Below are positions 8,053-15,394 of a stretch of 47,798 bases of DNA, piece by piece. Source of the DNA: Halonatronomonas sp051745085. GTDB taxonomy: Bacteria > Bacillota > Halanaerobiia > Halanaerobiales > Halarsenatibacteraceae. The position numbers were made by a program, and so were the translations under genes. The notes beneath the pieces were generated by a model. That model was not told the origin of the DNA. It was given only the letters and a program-made list of their open reading frames with translations, and made no database searches. The DNA is taken from contig JBNJDR010000011.1 of the NCBI GenBank assembly GCA_051745085.1, positions 1 through 47,798 of the forward strand, given 5' to 3'. Positions within the stretch are counted from its first letter, which is position 1. Every line of letters begins with the position of its first letter.

Positions 8053-8493
8053 TTACTTAACAATTAAAACAGAGGTCTTAGCATGGTGGACAACCTTATC
8101 ACTGATACTACCCAGGAGGAATCTTTTCACCGCGCCCAGCCCTTTATCGGCAACTACTATCAGATCAAAATCATTTTCCTCCGCATAATCACAGATGAAA
8201 TCTGCAGGATCTCCTACATCGATCTTGGTATTAGCTTCTATGCCTTCTTCAGCCAGCTTCTCCTTAGCCTCTTTTAGGATCTTTTGGCCCCGCTCCATAT
8301 AAGCCTCGCGCCTTTCCAGTAATCCTTCTGTCTGCACCGTAGCATAATACGCCGAGGCAGAACTAGCTGTAATTTCAGGGACGACATTAACGATGGTGAT
8401 CTCAGCATCCAGCTTTTTAGCAAACCTGCTTGTCCGTTCTACTGCTTTATCGGAGTGTTCAGAACCATCCACTGCAAGCAATATTTTATACAT
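8053..8493 (-). CDS. Universal stress protein, UspA family
   Basis: A single-domain, 146-residue UspA-fold protein. It starts with the strand MYKILLAVDGSEHS, whose Asp contacts ATP in ATP-binding members. It ends with the motif G-x2-G-x9-G-S in KGLGAVKRFLLGSISDKV, followed by the last strand TSVLIVK. Retention of this motif places it with the ATP-binding subgroup (MJ0577 type). These cytoplasmic proteins usually act as stress or energy-state regulators. It appears to be a single-gene unit with its own terminator and a 100-base upstream gap before cobC. Confidence 0.93.
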   Translation of the reverse strand: MYKILLAVDGSEHSDKAVERTSRFAKKLDAEITIVNVVPEITASSASAYYATVQTEGLLERREAYMERGQKILKEAKEKLAEEGIEANTKIDVGDPADFICDYAEENDFDLIVVADKGLGAVKRFLLGSISDKVVHHAKTSVLIVK

Positions 8494-8594
8494 AATTTCA
8501 GCCCCCCAAATAATTTATTGTCTGTTAAACAATTTCAACCTATTATGTATATAATTATAGATTGAAGTTGAAATTCCTTGTTTTCAGATAATTA

Positions 8595-9215
8595 TTAATC
8601 AAGGTGGGCCGTACTATTAAAAAGCCGAACTACCGGTTCGTCTTCATAATAAGTCACCTGGGAGATACCGGTATTAGAAACCGCGAGTCTCCGATAATTT
8701 GCAAGAGGCAGACCCAAAACCGAAGCTAGATAAACCAGGACGACCCCCCCGTGAGTAACGACCGCGATCTTCTTTTCCGGTCGGGCAAGGATCTGTCGAA
8801 AAACCTCCTGAATCCGCTCCTGAAAATCGAGCAGGCCCTCTCCCTCTGGAGGGGGGTTTTTAAGGGGATCCTGAATCCAGGCTGAAAGTGCTTCTGGCTG
8901 ATCTGCTTTAATCTCCTCAAATCTCTGCCCCTCCCAGGTGCCAAAATCTAGTTCCCTCAAACCGGAGAACTGCAGGATTTCTTCTGCTTTAATCCGAACT
9001 TCAGCGGCGATAATCTCTGCGGTTTGGCGGGCCCGGCTGAGATCGCTGGAAATAAACAACTCCATTTCTTTCTGACTTAGATAACTGGCCGCCTTCTCAG
9101 CCTGCTCTCTGCCTTTTTGATTTAGCTCAACATCGAGCTGACCCTGATAACGCCCGGCTTTATTCCACTCAGTCTCACCGTGCCGAATGATAGTCAATTC
9201 TTTAATCTTGCTCAT
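8595..9215 (-). CDS. cobC: Histidine phosphatase, probable alpha-ribazole phosphatase
   Basis: A 206-residue histidine-phosphatase (phosphoglycerate-mutase-like) protein. The catalytic RHGETEWN motif is near residues 11-18 and the second histidine is in VVTHGGVVLVYL. Many such proteins have other substrates, but this one is the last gene of a cobalamin operon, directly after cobS, where CobC normally removes the phosphate from alpha-ribazole-phosphate or from adenosylcobalamin-phosphate. The function rests on this context. The ATG at 9215 was chosen over an upstream GTG because AAGGGTG lies about 6-8 bases before it. Confidence 0.82.
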   Translation of the reverse strand: MSKIKELTIIRHGETEWNKAGRYQGQLDVELNQKGREQAEKAASYLSQKEMELFISSDLSRARQTAEIIAAEVRIKAEEILQFSGLRELDFGTWEGQRFEEIKADQPEALSAWIQDPLKNPPPEGEGLLDFQERIQEVFRQILARPEKKIAVVTHGGVVLVYLASVLGLPLANYRRLAVSNTGISQVTYYEDEPVVRLFNSTAHLD

Positions 9216-9245
9216 ATATTTCACCCTTCATCTTTTTCTGCTATT

Positions 9246-10025
9246 TTAAAAAGCCGTGATTATTAAAAGAATTACTAGTTCAGCCATCTCATTAATCATA
9301 CCATAAATATCCCCCGTTAATCCACCTATTTTCTTTTCAATAGATTTAGCTATAAATAATATTACAAGGAAAGTTACTCCTATGATTAATCCGATCTGGA
9401 AAGGGGAAAATTGTCCCAGTAATCCTAAGAGGATCAAGCTAAGACCTGGCACAACCGCTGCCTGGCCTAAACTTAGCCTGGTTAGACTATATTCAAAACC
9501 CCGACCTAAGCTGCTGTTTTCTGCTCGGGCAAAAGCAGAAATCACAAATAAGACAAACCAGCGGCTTAACACCGGGAAAATTAGCAAAGCCGGCAGACGA
9601 AATCGTTCTGCCAGCTGCCATAAAAGTACAAATTTAAGCAGAAGATAGATCACTGCTGTCACCGTAGCAAAAGATCCGTTCAAGCTGTCCTTCATTATTT
9701 CCAGCATTTTTTCTTTAGGCCTGCCACTAAATATCCCGTCCACCGTATCTAACAGGCCATCCAAATGAAGCGCGCCGGTTAGATACACATAACTGGCCAG
9801 AAGAAGAGCTGCCGCCAGGGGTTCCGGCCAGATAAGCCGAAAAATGAAATCTAAACCTACCAATAATGCCCCTAACACCAACCCTATCACAGGGAAGTAA
9901 GGCAGAGACCGAGACGGTAGACTTTCCTCGTAAGAAATGGTCACCGGCAGTTGAATTCTGGTTAAAAAAGTTAAAGCAAACCCAGCAGCTTTAAGTTGAG
10001 AAAAAATTATCCTAACCCCCTTCAT
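9246..10025 (-). CDS. cobS: Adenosylcobinamide-GDP ribazoletransferase
   Basis: A membrane enzyme that joins adenosylcobinamide-GDP with alpha-ribazole (or its phosphate), the last assembly step of adenosylcobalamin. It has about 259 residues and several hydrophobic helices. Typical CobS segments are FLTRIQLP at the start, LTGALHLDGLLDTVDGIFSG (aspartates that bind metal) and MKDSLNGSFA. The start at 10025 is supported by GGAG 9 bases upstream and gives a 14-base overlap with the end of cobU, as expected of coupled genes. It lies between cobU and cobC in the riboswitch-controlled operon. Confidence 0.95.
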   Translation of the reverse strand: MKGVRIIFSQLKAAGFALTFLTRIQLPVTISYEESLPSRSLPYFPVIGLVLGALLVGLDFIFRLIWPEPLAAALLLASYVYLTGALHLDGLLDTVDGIFSGRPKEKMLEIMKDSLNGSFATVTAVIYLLLKFVLLWQLAERFRLPALLIFPVLSRWFVLFVISAFARAENSSLGRGFEYSLTRLSLGQAAVVPGLSLILLGLLGQFSPFQIGLIIGVTFLVILFIAKSIEKKIGGLTGDIYGMINEMAELVILLIITAF

Positions 10026-10599
10026 TAAGACCAGCTCCGATCTCATTTAGTTTTATCTCAGATCCCATTTTCTTTAAATTCAGGGGAATTCCTGCTACAG
10101 TGAAGAATACCTGCTCAGCTTGAGCAGCCAGCCACTGGTTTAAGCGACCAGCTTCATCCCGAAAATTCCGGCTTAACTGACCCGGGGGGACCAGGCCCAT
10201 ACCTACTTCGTTAGTTACCATGAGTAAAAGCCCTTCTTTATCAGTAATTAGGGTGATTAAGCCGGCTAACTCTGCCTGCAGGTCAGCGGGCGTAAAATCT
10301 TCCTTCAGCAGATGATTAGTGAGAAGTAAAGTAAGACAGTCCAGGATAACCACAGAACCTGCTTTTAAATCACAGGCACGCAAAGCCCGAGCTGGATATA
10401 GTTCCTCCTCTACAGTCAACCAGTTAGCCGGCCGTCGGGCCTGATGATTTTTGATCCTGGCTGCCATCTCCTGATCACCAGCAGCAGCTGTGGCTAAATA
10501 GACAACCTGCCGGCCATATTTTTCTTCCTGGCCGGCAGCTATCTCTTCAGCCAGTGAGCTTTTGCCGCTCCTGGCTCCTCCTATAATTAAAGTAAACAT
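10012..10599 (-). CDS. cobU: Adenosylcobinamide kinase / guanylyltransferase
   Basis: A bifunctional enzyme that phosphorylates adenosylcobinamide and then attaches GMP, forming the GDP-activated intermediate used by CobS. The 195-residue length is normal. The P-loop GGARSGKSSLAEE lies at residues 7-19. The motifs YLATAAAGDQEMAARI (with the following KNHQARRP histidine region that takes part in the guanylylation), VILDCLTLLLTN and VTNEVGMGLVP are characteristic. Its start codon overlaps the btuF stop as TAATG, and its end overlaps cobS, so expression is probably coupled. Confidence 0.96.
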   Translation of the reverse strand: MFTLIIGGARSGKSSLAEEIAAGQEEKYGRQVVYLATAAAGDQEMAARIKNHQARRPANWLTVEEELYPARALRACDLKAGSVVILDCLTLLLTNHLLKEDFTPADLQAELAGLITLITDKEGLLLMVTNEVGMGLVPPGQLSRNFRDEAGRLNQWLAAQAEQVFFTVAGIPLNLKKMGSEIKLNEIGAGLNEGG

Positions 10600-11531
10600 T
10601 AGATATCTTCTATTTCTTCAGCTAGTTCAGGATGAAGGGCAGCTGCCAACTGCTTCAACCCCTCTATCAAACGAGGAGATGAGCGGCTGATTAAATCCTG
10701 ATTTACAATATGGACCCTATCTTCCTGGACAGCTGTAAGGACATGGTAGTTCTCCCGCTCCATAATTTTCTCCCTGGAAACCTGATGATCGGCACTATGC
10801 GGTGTAGAAATATAAATATCAGGATCTTTCATTATCAAGTCCTCACGGCTAAACTGCGGCCAGCCTTCTCCTGCTTCTGCTCCGATATTTCTACCCCCAG
10901 CTAAAGTAATCATATTATCGATGAAATTGTTCCCACCGGCAGTAGTCAAAGGATCATTCCAGATCTCATAAAAAACAGTAGGCCGGTCTTCCACCTCGCT
11001 GATCACATCTAAAATCTGGTCCATATCGCTTTCCATTGAATTGATAACCTGGGCGGCCTGGTCAATATTACCTGTCAGCACTCCCAGACGGGACATCGCC
11101 GAGAAAGTGGTCTCTACACTATCTGGATAAAAACCCACTACCGTGATGTCTAGTTCTTGTAATCTTTCCACCACTTCCATAGGGTTTATCCCTGCCGCCA
11201 CGACCAGATCTGGATCCTTGCTCACTATCTCCTCGATATTTGGTTCAGTTATCGTTCCGATTTCGTCCACCTCAAGCGCAGCTTCGGGATAATCACAATA
11301 ACTTGTCACCCCTACGACCTTATCTCCAAGGCCGATAGCAAAGAGCATCTCCGTCATATTCGGTGCTAGAGAAATAATCCTCTCCGGGGCTTCCTCTAAT
11401 TCAACTTCATTACCTAGATCGTCGGTTATAGCTTGGGCCTGTACCTGAAAACTGAAAGCAAAAATCATTAGAGCGGCAAGCAAAACTACCGTAACTTGTT
11501 GTAACCTGATATTTTTTAAATTAAGCAACAT
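10599..11531 (-). CDS. btuF: Cobalamin/cobinamide-binding ABC substrate-binding protein
   Basis: A 310-residue exported binding protein of the BtuF family. After a signal peptide with a hydrophobic core (VTVVLLAALMIFAFSF) and a likely AQA cleavage site comes a helical-backbone (class III) binding fold: PERIISLAPNMTEMLFAIGL, VGVTSYCDYPE, and the DPDLVVAAGINPM region. There is no lipobox cysteine, so membrane anchoring is unclear. No BtuC or BtuD gene lies in the window, so its permease would be elsewhere. The start at 11531 has GGAGG 8 bases upstream; the further upstream ATG contains that ribosome site within its own codons. The operon context with cobalamin riboswitch genes supports a corrinoid ligand. 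Confidence 0.85.
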   Translation of the reverse strand: MLLNLKNIRLQQVTVVLLAALMIFAFSFQVQAQAITDDLGNEVELEEAPERIISLAPNMTEMLFAIGLGDKVVGVTSYCDYPEAALEVDEIGTITEPNIEEIVSKDPDLVVAAGINPMEVVERLQELDITVVGFYPDSVETTFSAMSRLGVLTGNIDQAAQVINSMESDMDQILDVISEVEDRPTVFYEIWNDPLTTAGGNNFIDNMITLAGGRNIGAEAGEGWPQFSREDLIMKDPDIYISTPHSADHQVSREKIMERENYHVLTAVQEDRVHIVNQDLISRSSPRLIEGLKQLAAALHPELAEEIEDI

Positions 11532-11550
11532 CTTATCTACCTCCATTAAA

Positions 11551-12312
11551 TTATTGTGTTTTATCTAAACTTCCAAGTTGATAGACCGGAACTTCTATCC
11601 GGTCCTGATAATATTGTAATTCTTGTCCGGACGAAATCACCAGAGCGGTGGCCGGTCCAGCTGAATGATAAGCCAGAGGATGCTCTCCAGATATAAATTC
11701 TAAATCGGTTAATCTTATCAATCTATTAATTCTATCCCGGGCACCTTTTGAGCCTACCGGTATAATATCAACCGTCTCGGGATCATCCAATAAAAGCTCC
11801 ATCTCCCTCCAGGATACTAATCCATCCTGCCGGTCAAGAACCTCCTCTCCTGAAACAGGTGTCCCGACCAGGTACAGATTATGGCCGGGCTGGGAACCTA
11901 TCACCCTGATCTGATCCGGTCTTACTCTGCCTAAAATAGTAATACTGATCGTAGTTTGAACGGCAGTAAAATTATCTTCACTGCTGCCGGTCAGAGGAAT
12001 CTGCTGAGGACAGTCCCAGGCTGTAAGCGAAGCCTGAACAGCAGTTGTAAGTTCTTTCCAGGAACTTCGGGGAAGCGAGGTCGTAAGAGTTACAGCCACC
12101 GGCTCAGCTCCCACAGCTAAAAGATCTAACAGGGCCACCCGCATTACAAACCGAGTTACCAGACCTGCTTCCAGCTTAATGTTATCAGCATTCCCTGGTC
12201 CAACTCCAGCAGTCACGTCTGAGCTCAACAAGTAAATATCCTGCTCCTCGTCCCCGGGAGAAACTACCACCGCCAGATCCACAGGGAGAGCGTTTAAGCT
12301 AATTGATTCCAT
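11551..12312 (-). CDS. cblS: Alpha-ribazole kinase, CblS-type (AIR-synthase-like)
   Basis: A 253-residue protein with a PurM/AIR-synthase-like fold: an N-terminal Asp/Asn-rich stretch (SSDVTAGVGPGNADNIKLEAG), LLAVGAEPVAVTLTTS, and a C-terminal HPLAYHSAGPATALVIS segment. This family, next to cblT, is known from Listeria and Geobacillus, where CblS phosphorylates alpha-ribazole so the lower ligand of cobalamin can be salvaged without CobT. Here it directly follows and overlaps a CblT-type gene by 14 bases and precedes btuF, cobU, cobS and cobC, which makes the assignment strong. AGGAGG lies 7 bases before the ATG. I saw no cobT-like gene in the window. Confidence 0.85.
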   Translation of the reverse strand: MESISLNALPVDLAVVVSPGDEEQDIYLLSSDVTAGVGPGNADNIKLEAGLVTRFVMRVALLDLLAVGAEPVAVTLTTSLPRSSWKELTTAVQASLTAWDCPQQIPLTGSSEDNFTAVQTTISITILGRVRPDQIRVIGSQPGHNLYLVGTPVSGEEVLDRQDGLVSWREMELLLDDPETVDIIPVGSKGARDRINRLIRLTDLEFISGEHPLAYHSAGPATALVISSGQELQYYQDRIEVPVYQLGSLDKTQ

Positions 12313-12787
12313 GCTCCAGCCTCCTCTGCAGTAAAAATATCATCAACGATGCCATAAAAATATTAAGAGCAGCAGCTAGACTTAAGGGAAGAAGCAGAGT
12401 CCAGAAGAAAGCAGCACCGAAGACCGGGATTAAAGCACCATTTATGACTACTCCATTCATCAATACTCCGACGAAACCGGCCCCAACAGGGCCAGCTTTC
12501 TTCCAGACATAAGAATAGACCGGGGCAATAGCTGCCATCAAAAACGCGATCAAAAAATGGGCTGGGCCTAAGGGCATACCTGCTCGGACGGCTGATAATA
12601 AGTGGCCCAGGCCTAGAACAACTGCTCCTTCCCCAGGACCGAGGATAATAACTGCGATGAAGCCAGGAGCTGAATCTAAAGCAATAGAACCGGTAGGACC
12701 TGGAATGATAATGTAAGCACCAAGGGCTGCCAATGCGACAAAAAGTGCCGTTAAAGTAAGCCTGTTCGTTCTAATCTTTCTTTCCAG
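12299..12787 (-). CDS. cblT: Alpha-ribazole transporter, CblT-type ECF S component
   Basis: A hydrophobic protein of about 162 residues with five or so membrane helices, of the ECF-transporter S-component type. The LTLTALFVALAALGAYI start followed by PGPTGSIALDSAPGF fits CblT, which imports alpha-ribazole in Listeria and Geobacillus. The first standard start codon (TTG at 12733) would cut off the conserved LTLTALF helix. The same frame is open to a CTG at 12787, which has AAGGAGG 9 bases upstream, so I propose CTG as the start. It is the first gene after the cobalamin riboswitch and overlaps cblS. The ECF energizing module (EcfA/EcfT) is not in the window. Confidence 0.82.
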   Translation of the reverse strand: MERKIRTNRLTLTALFVALAALGAYIIIPGPTGSIALDSAPGFIAVIILGPGEGAVVLGLGHLLSAVRAGMPLGPAHFLIAFLMAAIAPVYSYVWKKAGPVGAGFVGVLMNGVVINGALIPVFGAAFFWTLLLPLSLAAALNIFMASLMIFLLQRRLEHGIN

Positions 12788-12795
12788 TTTCTTTT

Positions 12796-12803
12796 ACCTC
12801 CTT
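12796..12803 (-). promoter_or_regulatory. Ribosome binding site that points to a CTG start for cblT
   Basis: The minus strand reads AAGGAGGT here, 8-9 bases before CTG (12787-12785) in the cblT frame. No ATG, GTG or TTG lies at a suitable distance in that frame. Confidence 0.6.
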
Positions 12804-12837
12804 CTGCCAGGCTGGATTTACACCTGCTGTTCAGGAC

Positions 12838-12881
12838 AGAAAAACCCTGACCCCTACAGATAGCTGTAGAAGTCAGGGTTT
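12838..12881 (-). terminator. Riboswitch expression-platform terminator
   Basis: A long inverted repeat, AAACCCTGAC...CTACAG / CTGTAG...GTCAGGGTTT (12842-12881), is followed on the minus strand by a T run. It lies between the cobalamin aptamer and cblT, so it is the likely switch: cobalamin binding would favour termination and shut off the salvage genes. Confidence 0.8.
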
Positions 12882-12927
12882 CTATACAGATATGCAAATG
12901 CATATACTTATTCCGAATATAAATACT

Positions 12928-13085
12928 CTGACCCACTAGCCTTGTCCCCGAAGTCTGCAGGTAAAGCGATTTCAGGCAGGTCTCCTGACTTCTATTCTAA
13001 ATAACCGAATAGTTACAGTGGCGGGCCCGTCCAGGTTTTTCACCTGATTCCCTATTCTCCTCTGAAAAAATATCAAAGGCACCTA
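12928..13085 (-). promoter_or_regulatory. Cobalamin (B12) riboswitch aptamer
   Basis: On the minus strand, in order: GGTGCC near the 5' end; GAATAGGGAATCAGGTG; AAACCTGGACGGGCCC; GCCACTGTAA; the B12 box AGTCAGGAGACCTGCCTGA (12972-12990); and CTTCGGGGACAAGGCTAGTG at the 3' side. These are the conserved elements of the adenosylcobalamin-type riboswitch in the right order and spacing. It precedes a terminator and the cblT-cblS-btuF-cobU-cobS-cobC operon, so it should repress import and assembly when cobalamin is plentiful. Confidence 0.95.
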
Positions 13086-13087
13086 AA

Positions 13088-13117
13088 ATCATAATATATT
13101 TAATTTTTCTGGCTTAA
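13088..13117 (-). promoter_or_regulatory. Candidate promoter of the cobalamin operon
   Basis: TATGAT (13093-13088) lies 18 bases after TTAAGC (13117-13112) on the minus strand, just upstream of the riboswitch 5' end. The -10 is good and the -35 is weak, so this is tentative; the position is right for a leader that begins with the aptamer. Confidence 0.35.
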
Positions 13118-13163
13118 CTTTTAATTCTCGACAGGGTCTAAATATCCTGCTTTTTCAGATTAA

Positions 13164-14471
13164 TTATTTTTTCTTCGCGGAAAATTTCCAGGTTAAACTG
13201 GGATGCTGGTGCATATAAAAACCTAACTTCCGCCTACGAGGCAGTTCTTTAATCTTCCCTGTTTCAAGTCTATTCACTATAATGAGCGGGATCAGACCAG
13301 CGCTTAAAAACAAAACAGCTAAAATAAAGATAGCATTAAAAGAAAAATATTTGATCAAAATTCCACCAAGTAACGGCCCGATTAAGCCTCTTAAACCCAA
13401 AGCTGTCAAATAAATTCCACTGTAAACTGCTGATTTACGGCCGCCCAGCCGAATTATTTGATTCAGCCAACCTACTTCCAGAGCTGAACCTGCTGCCCCG
13501 GCAGCCAGGGATGCAAGCGGTAGAACATAAAAAATCGGATTAGAAAAATATATTAAAGGTGAAATCATGAATAAGCCCACTGCAGCCATAACAACCAACA
13601 GCGGTCTCTTCTTATCGTTTAAACTACCCCAGTAAGGAGCGGAAATAAACCAGCCGATCATCCAGAATATTGATAACTGGCCAATTTGAAAATTACTCAA
13701 TCCCATCACCTTGACCTGGTAAAGTGGATAAATGGGAACCAGCAGCATATTACCTAGATCAAAAATAAAGAAGCCCATTAAAGTTAAGCTAAACACCTTA
13801 TCTTTGTTCAGGATATTCGCCGTGCTTTTTAAGGAAAATTTTCTTTTAACCAGAGCACAATCTCGGGCCTCTCCAGGATCTTTTACCTTCCTGATCACAT
13901 AAGAGGCAATCATACCTGATATCCCAGCGATAATAAATAACCGGCCGTGCCCATAATAATCGATCATCAATCCTGCTATATAGGTAACCCCCACTCGACT
14001 GAGGCCGATGATAAACTGAATAGAACCCATCAATCTACCTCGTTCTCGAACAGGATAAATATTCTGCATTAAGGCAGTAAATGCCGGCCAACCAGCGGCC
14101 GCAATGACAAAATGAAGGATAAGCATCAGGGCAAAAACTGTTGAGTTACTGACCAGACCCAATCCGATTAAAAGCATCCGGGAAATAAACCCGCTGTAGA
14201 AGACCACCTTGCGTTTGGGTTTACATTCGCTCTTATGCCCCCAATAAACAGCAAAAAGATGCCCCATAAAAGGAGAGGCCGTTAAAAGGGCTAATAATAT
14301 TCCATCTATACCAAGTCTAACCGCGGTAGCGGGAAAGAAGGGATATAGAACCCCGGCATAAAAAGCAAAGAATACCGAAGCCGCGGCATCGATCTTGAAG
14401 TTGTATCGGGTTGATTCATCTAAGTTTTGTAAAAGTGAAGATTTAAATAAGGGCAGGCGCATGAATTTCAC
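13164..14471 (-). CDS. Major facilitator superfamily transporter
   Basis: A 435-residue MFS permease with about twelve membrane helices in two six-helix halves. The loop between helices 2 and 3 is GHKSECKPKRKVVFYSGF, the usual charged MFS motif in altered form, and the equivalent in the second half is GSLNDKKRPLLVV. The substrate cannot be told from sequence. It stands alone: a terminator-bearing gap separates it from nadE upstream, and downstream lies the cobalamin leader, with no clear hairpin between its stop and the riboswitch. Link to B12 is therefore only by position. Confidence 0.8.
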   Translation of the reverse strand: MKFMRLPLFKSSLLQNLDESTRYNFKIDAAASVFFAFYAGVLYPFFPATAVRLGIDGILLALLTASPFMGHLFAVYWGHKSECKPKRKVVFYSGFISRMLLIGLGLVSNSTVFALMLILHFVIAAAGWPAFTALMQNIYPVRERGRLMGSIQFIIGLSRVGVTYIAGLMIDYYGHGRLFIIAGISGMIASYVIRKVKDPGEARDCALVKRKFSLKSTANILNKDKVFSLTLMGFFIFDLGNMLLVPIYPLYQVKVMGLSNFQIGQLSIFWMIGWFISAPYWGSLNDKKRPLLVVMAAVGLFMISPLIYFSNPIFYVLPLASLAAGAAGSALEVGWLNQIIRLGGRKSAVYSGIYLTALGLRGLIGPLLGGILIKYFSFNAIFILAVLFLSAGLIPLIIVNRLETGKIKELPRRRKLGFYMHQHPSLTWKFSAKKK

Positions 14472-14513
14472 CTCCTATAGTATTTTTTGTTTACCATTAC
14501 CTGCAAATTAACA

Positions 14514-14550
14514 TATTAAAAACCGGCCCAGTTAGAGAGCCGGCTCGGTT
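14514..14550 (-). terminator. Intrinsic terminator after nadE
   Basis: A GC-rich inverted repeat (GAGCCGGC / GGGCCGGTT, 14521-14550) is followed on the minus strand by TTTTTAAT. It lies about 70 bases past the nadE stop and before the MFS gene start, so it ends the operon running from psuK to nadE. Confidence 0.7.
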
Positions 14551-14617
14551 TATCTCACAAACTCATATCAGGATATCTTAATCGCTGCAGGTTGTCAAGA
14601 GGTGAAATAGATTTATT

Positions 14618-15367
14618 TTATTTTTTTTCTAAATTTCTTCTATCCGGGACCGGGGGCATCTGCAATTTATGAACTGCCGCCCTTTTTAGTTCTTCAATGC
14701 GAGATCTTTCTGCTTCCCCTACCTCTTCGCCTAAAATATACTTATCCAGGATTTCATAGCTGATACCCATTTCGCTTTCATCGGTTTGATCATGCCACAA
14801 TCCAGCCGACGGTTCTCGAGAGATTATTTTCTCCGGTAATCCCAGGTGTCGAGCCAGTTCCCTTACTTCGGTTTTAACCAGCCGACCCAGAGGGGCCAGA
14901 TCTATCCCCCCATCTCCATACTTTGTGAAATAACCTGTGGTAAGCTCACTCCAGTTATCGGTTCCTACGACTAAATAGTTTTTTCTAGCGGCCAGATAAT
15001 ATAATGAAGTCATCCGTAACCGCGGCTTCATATTGGCTTCAGCCAACTGATCTTCTCCCGGCTCTACCCTCTGCAAATCAGCTAACAGCCGATCATAATG
15101 AGGGCTAAGATCAAGGTGATCGTATTCCAGCTTAAGGAAATCCGCTACCAGTTCAGCATCCTTCCTATCTTCCAGGCTGCTGTGGCAGGGCATGATCAGG
15201 CCAAAACTATCTAATCCTGACAGCCGCTGCAGTAAAGCCGCTGTCACAGCAGAATCAATTCCCCCGCTCAAGCCAACTATACCGCCATCTTTACCTGCCC
15301 CAGTAATTTTGTTTTCAAGCCACTCCAGCAAAAATTCTGTAACTTTCTCATAATCTAGATTACTCAT
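14618..15367 (-). CDS. nadE: NAD+ synthase
   Basis: This enzyme amidates nicotinic-acid adenine dinucleotide to NAD+ using ATP. The 249-residue single domain has the PP-loop SGGIDSA at residues 34-40 and lacks the nitrilase domain of glutamine-dependent enzymes, so it probably uses ammonia. Further NadE motifs are VVGTDNWSELTTGYFTKYGDGG and the C-terminal EPSAGLWHDQTDESEMG. It is the last gene of the run from psuK and is followed by a terminator. Confidence 0.95.
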   Translation of the reverse strand: MSNLDYEKVTEFLLEWLENKITGAGKDGGIVGLSGGIDSAVTAALLQRLSGLDSFGLIMPCHSSLEDRKDAELVADFLKLEYDHLDLSPHYDRLLADLQRVEPGEDQLAEANMKPRLRMTSLYYLAARKNYLVVGTDNWSELTTGYFTKYGDGGIDLAPLGRLVKTEVRELARHLGLPEKIISREPSAGLWHDQTDESEMGISYEILDKYILGEEVGEAERSRIEELKRAAVHKLQMPPVPDRRNLEKK

Positions 15368-15394
15368 ATTCAGGCTCCCTCCAAAAATTTCTAA

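Noticed and set aside
12751..12936. A 61-residue minus-strand frame in the leader before cblT
   Set aside because: It runs through the riboswitch terminator hairpin and the cblT ribosome site, has no family resemblance, and is fully explained as leader RNA.
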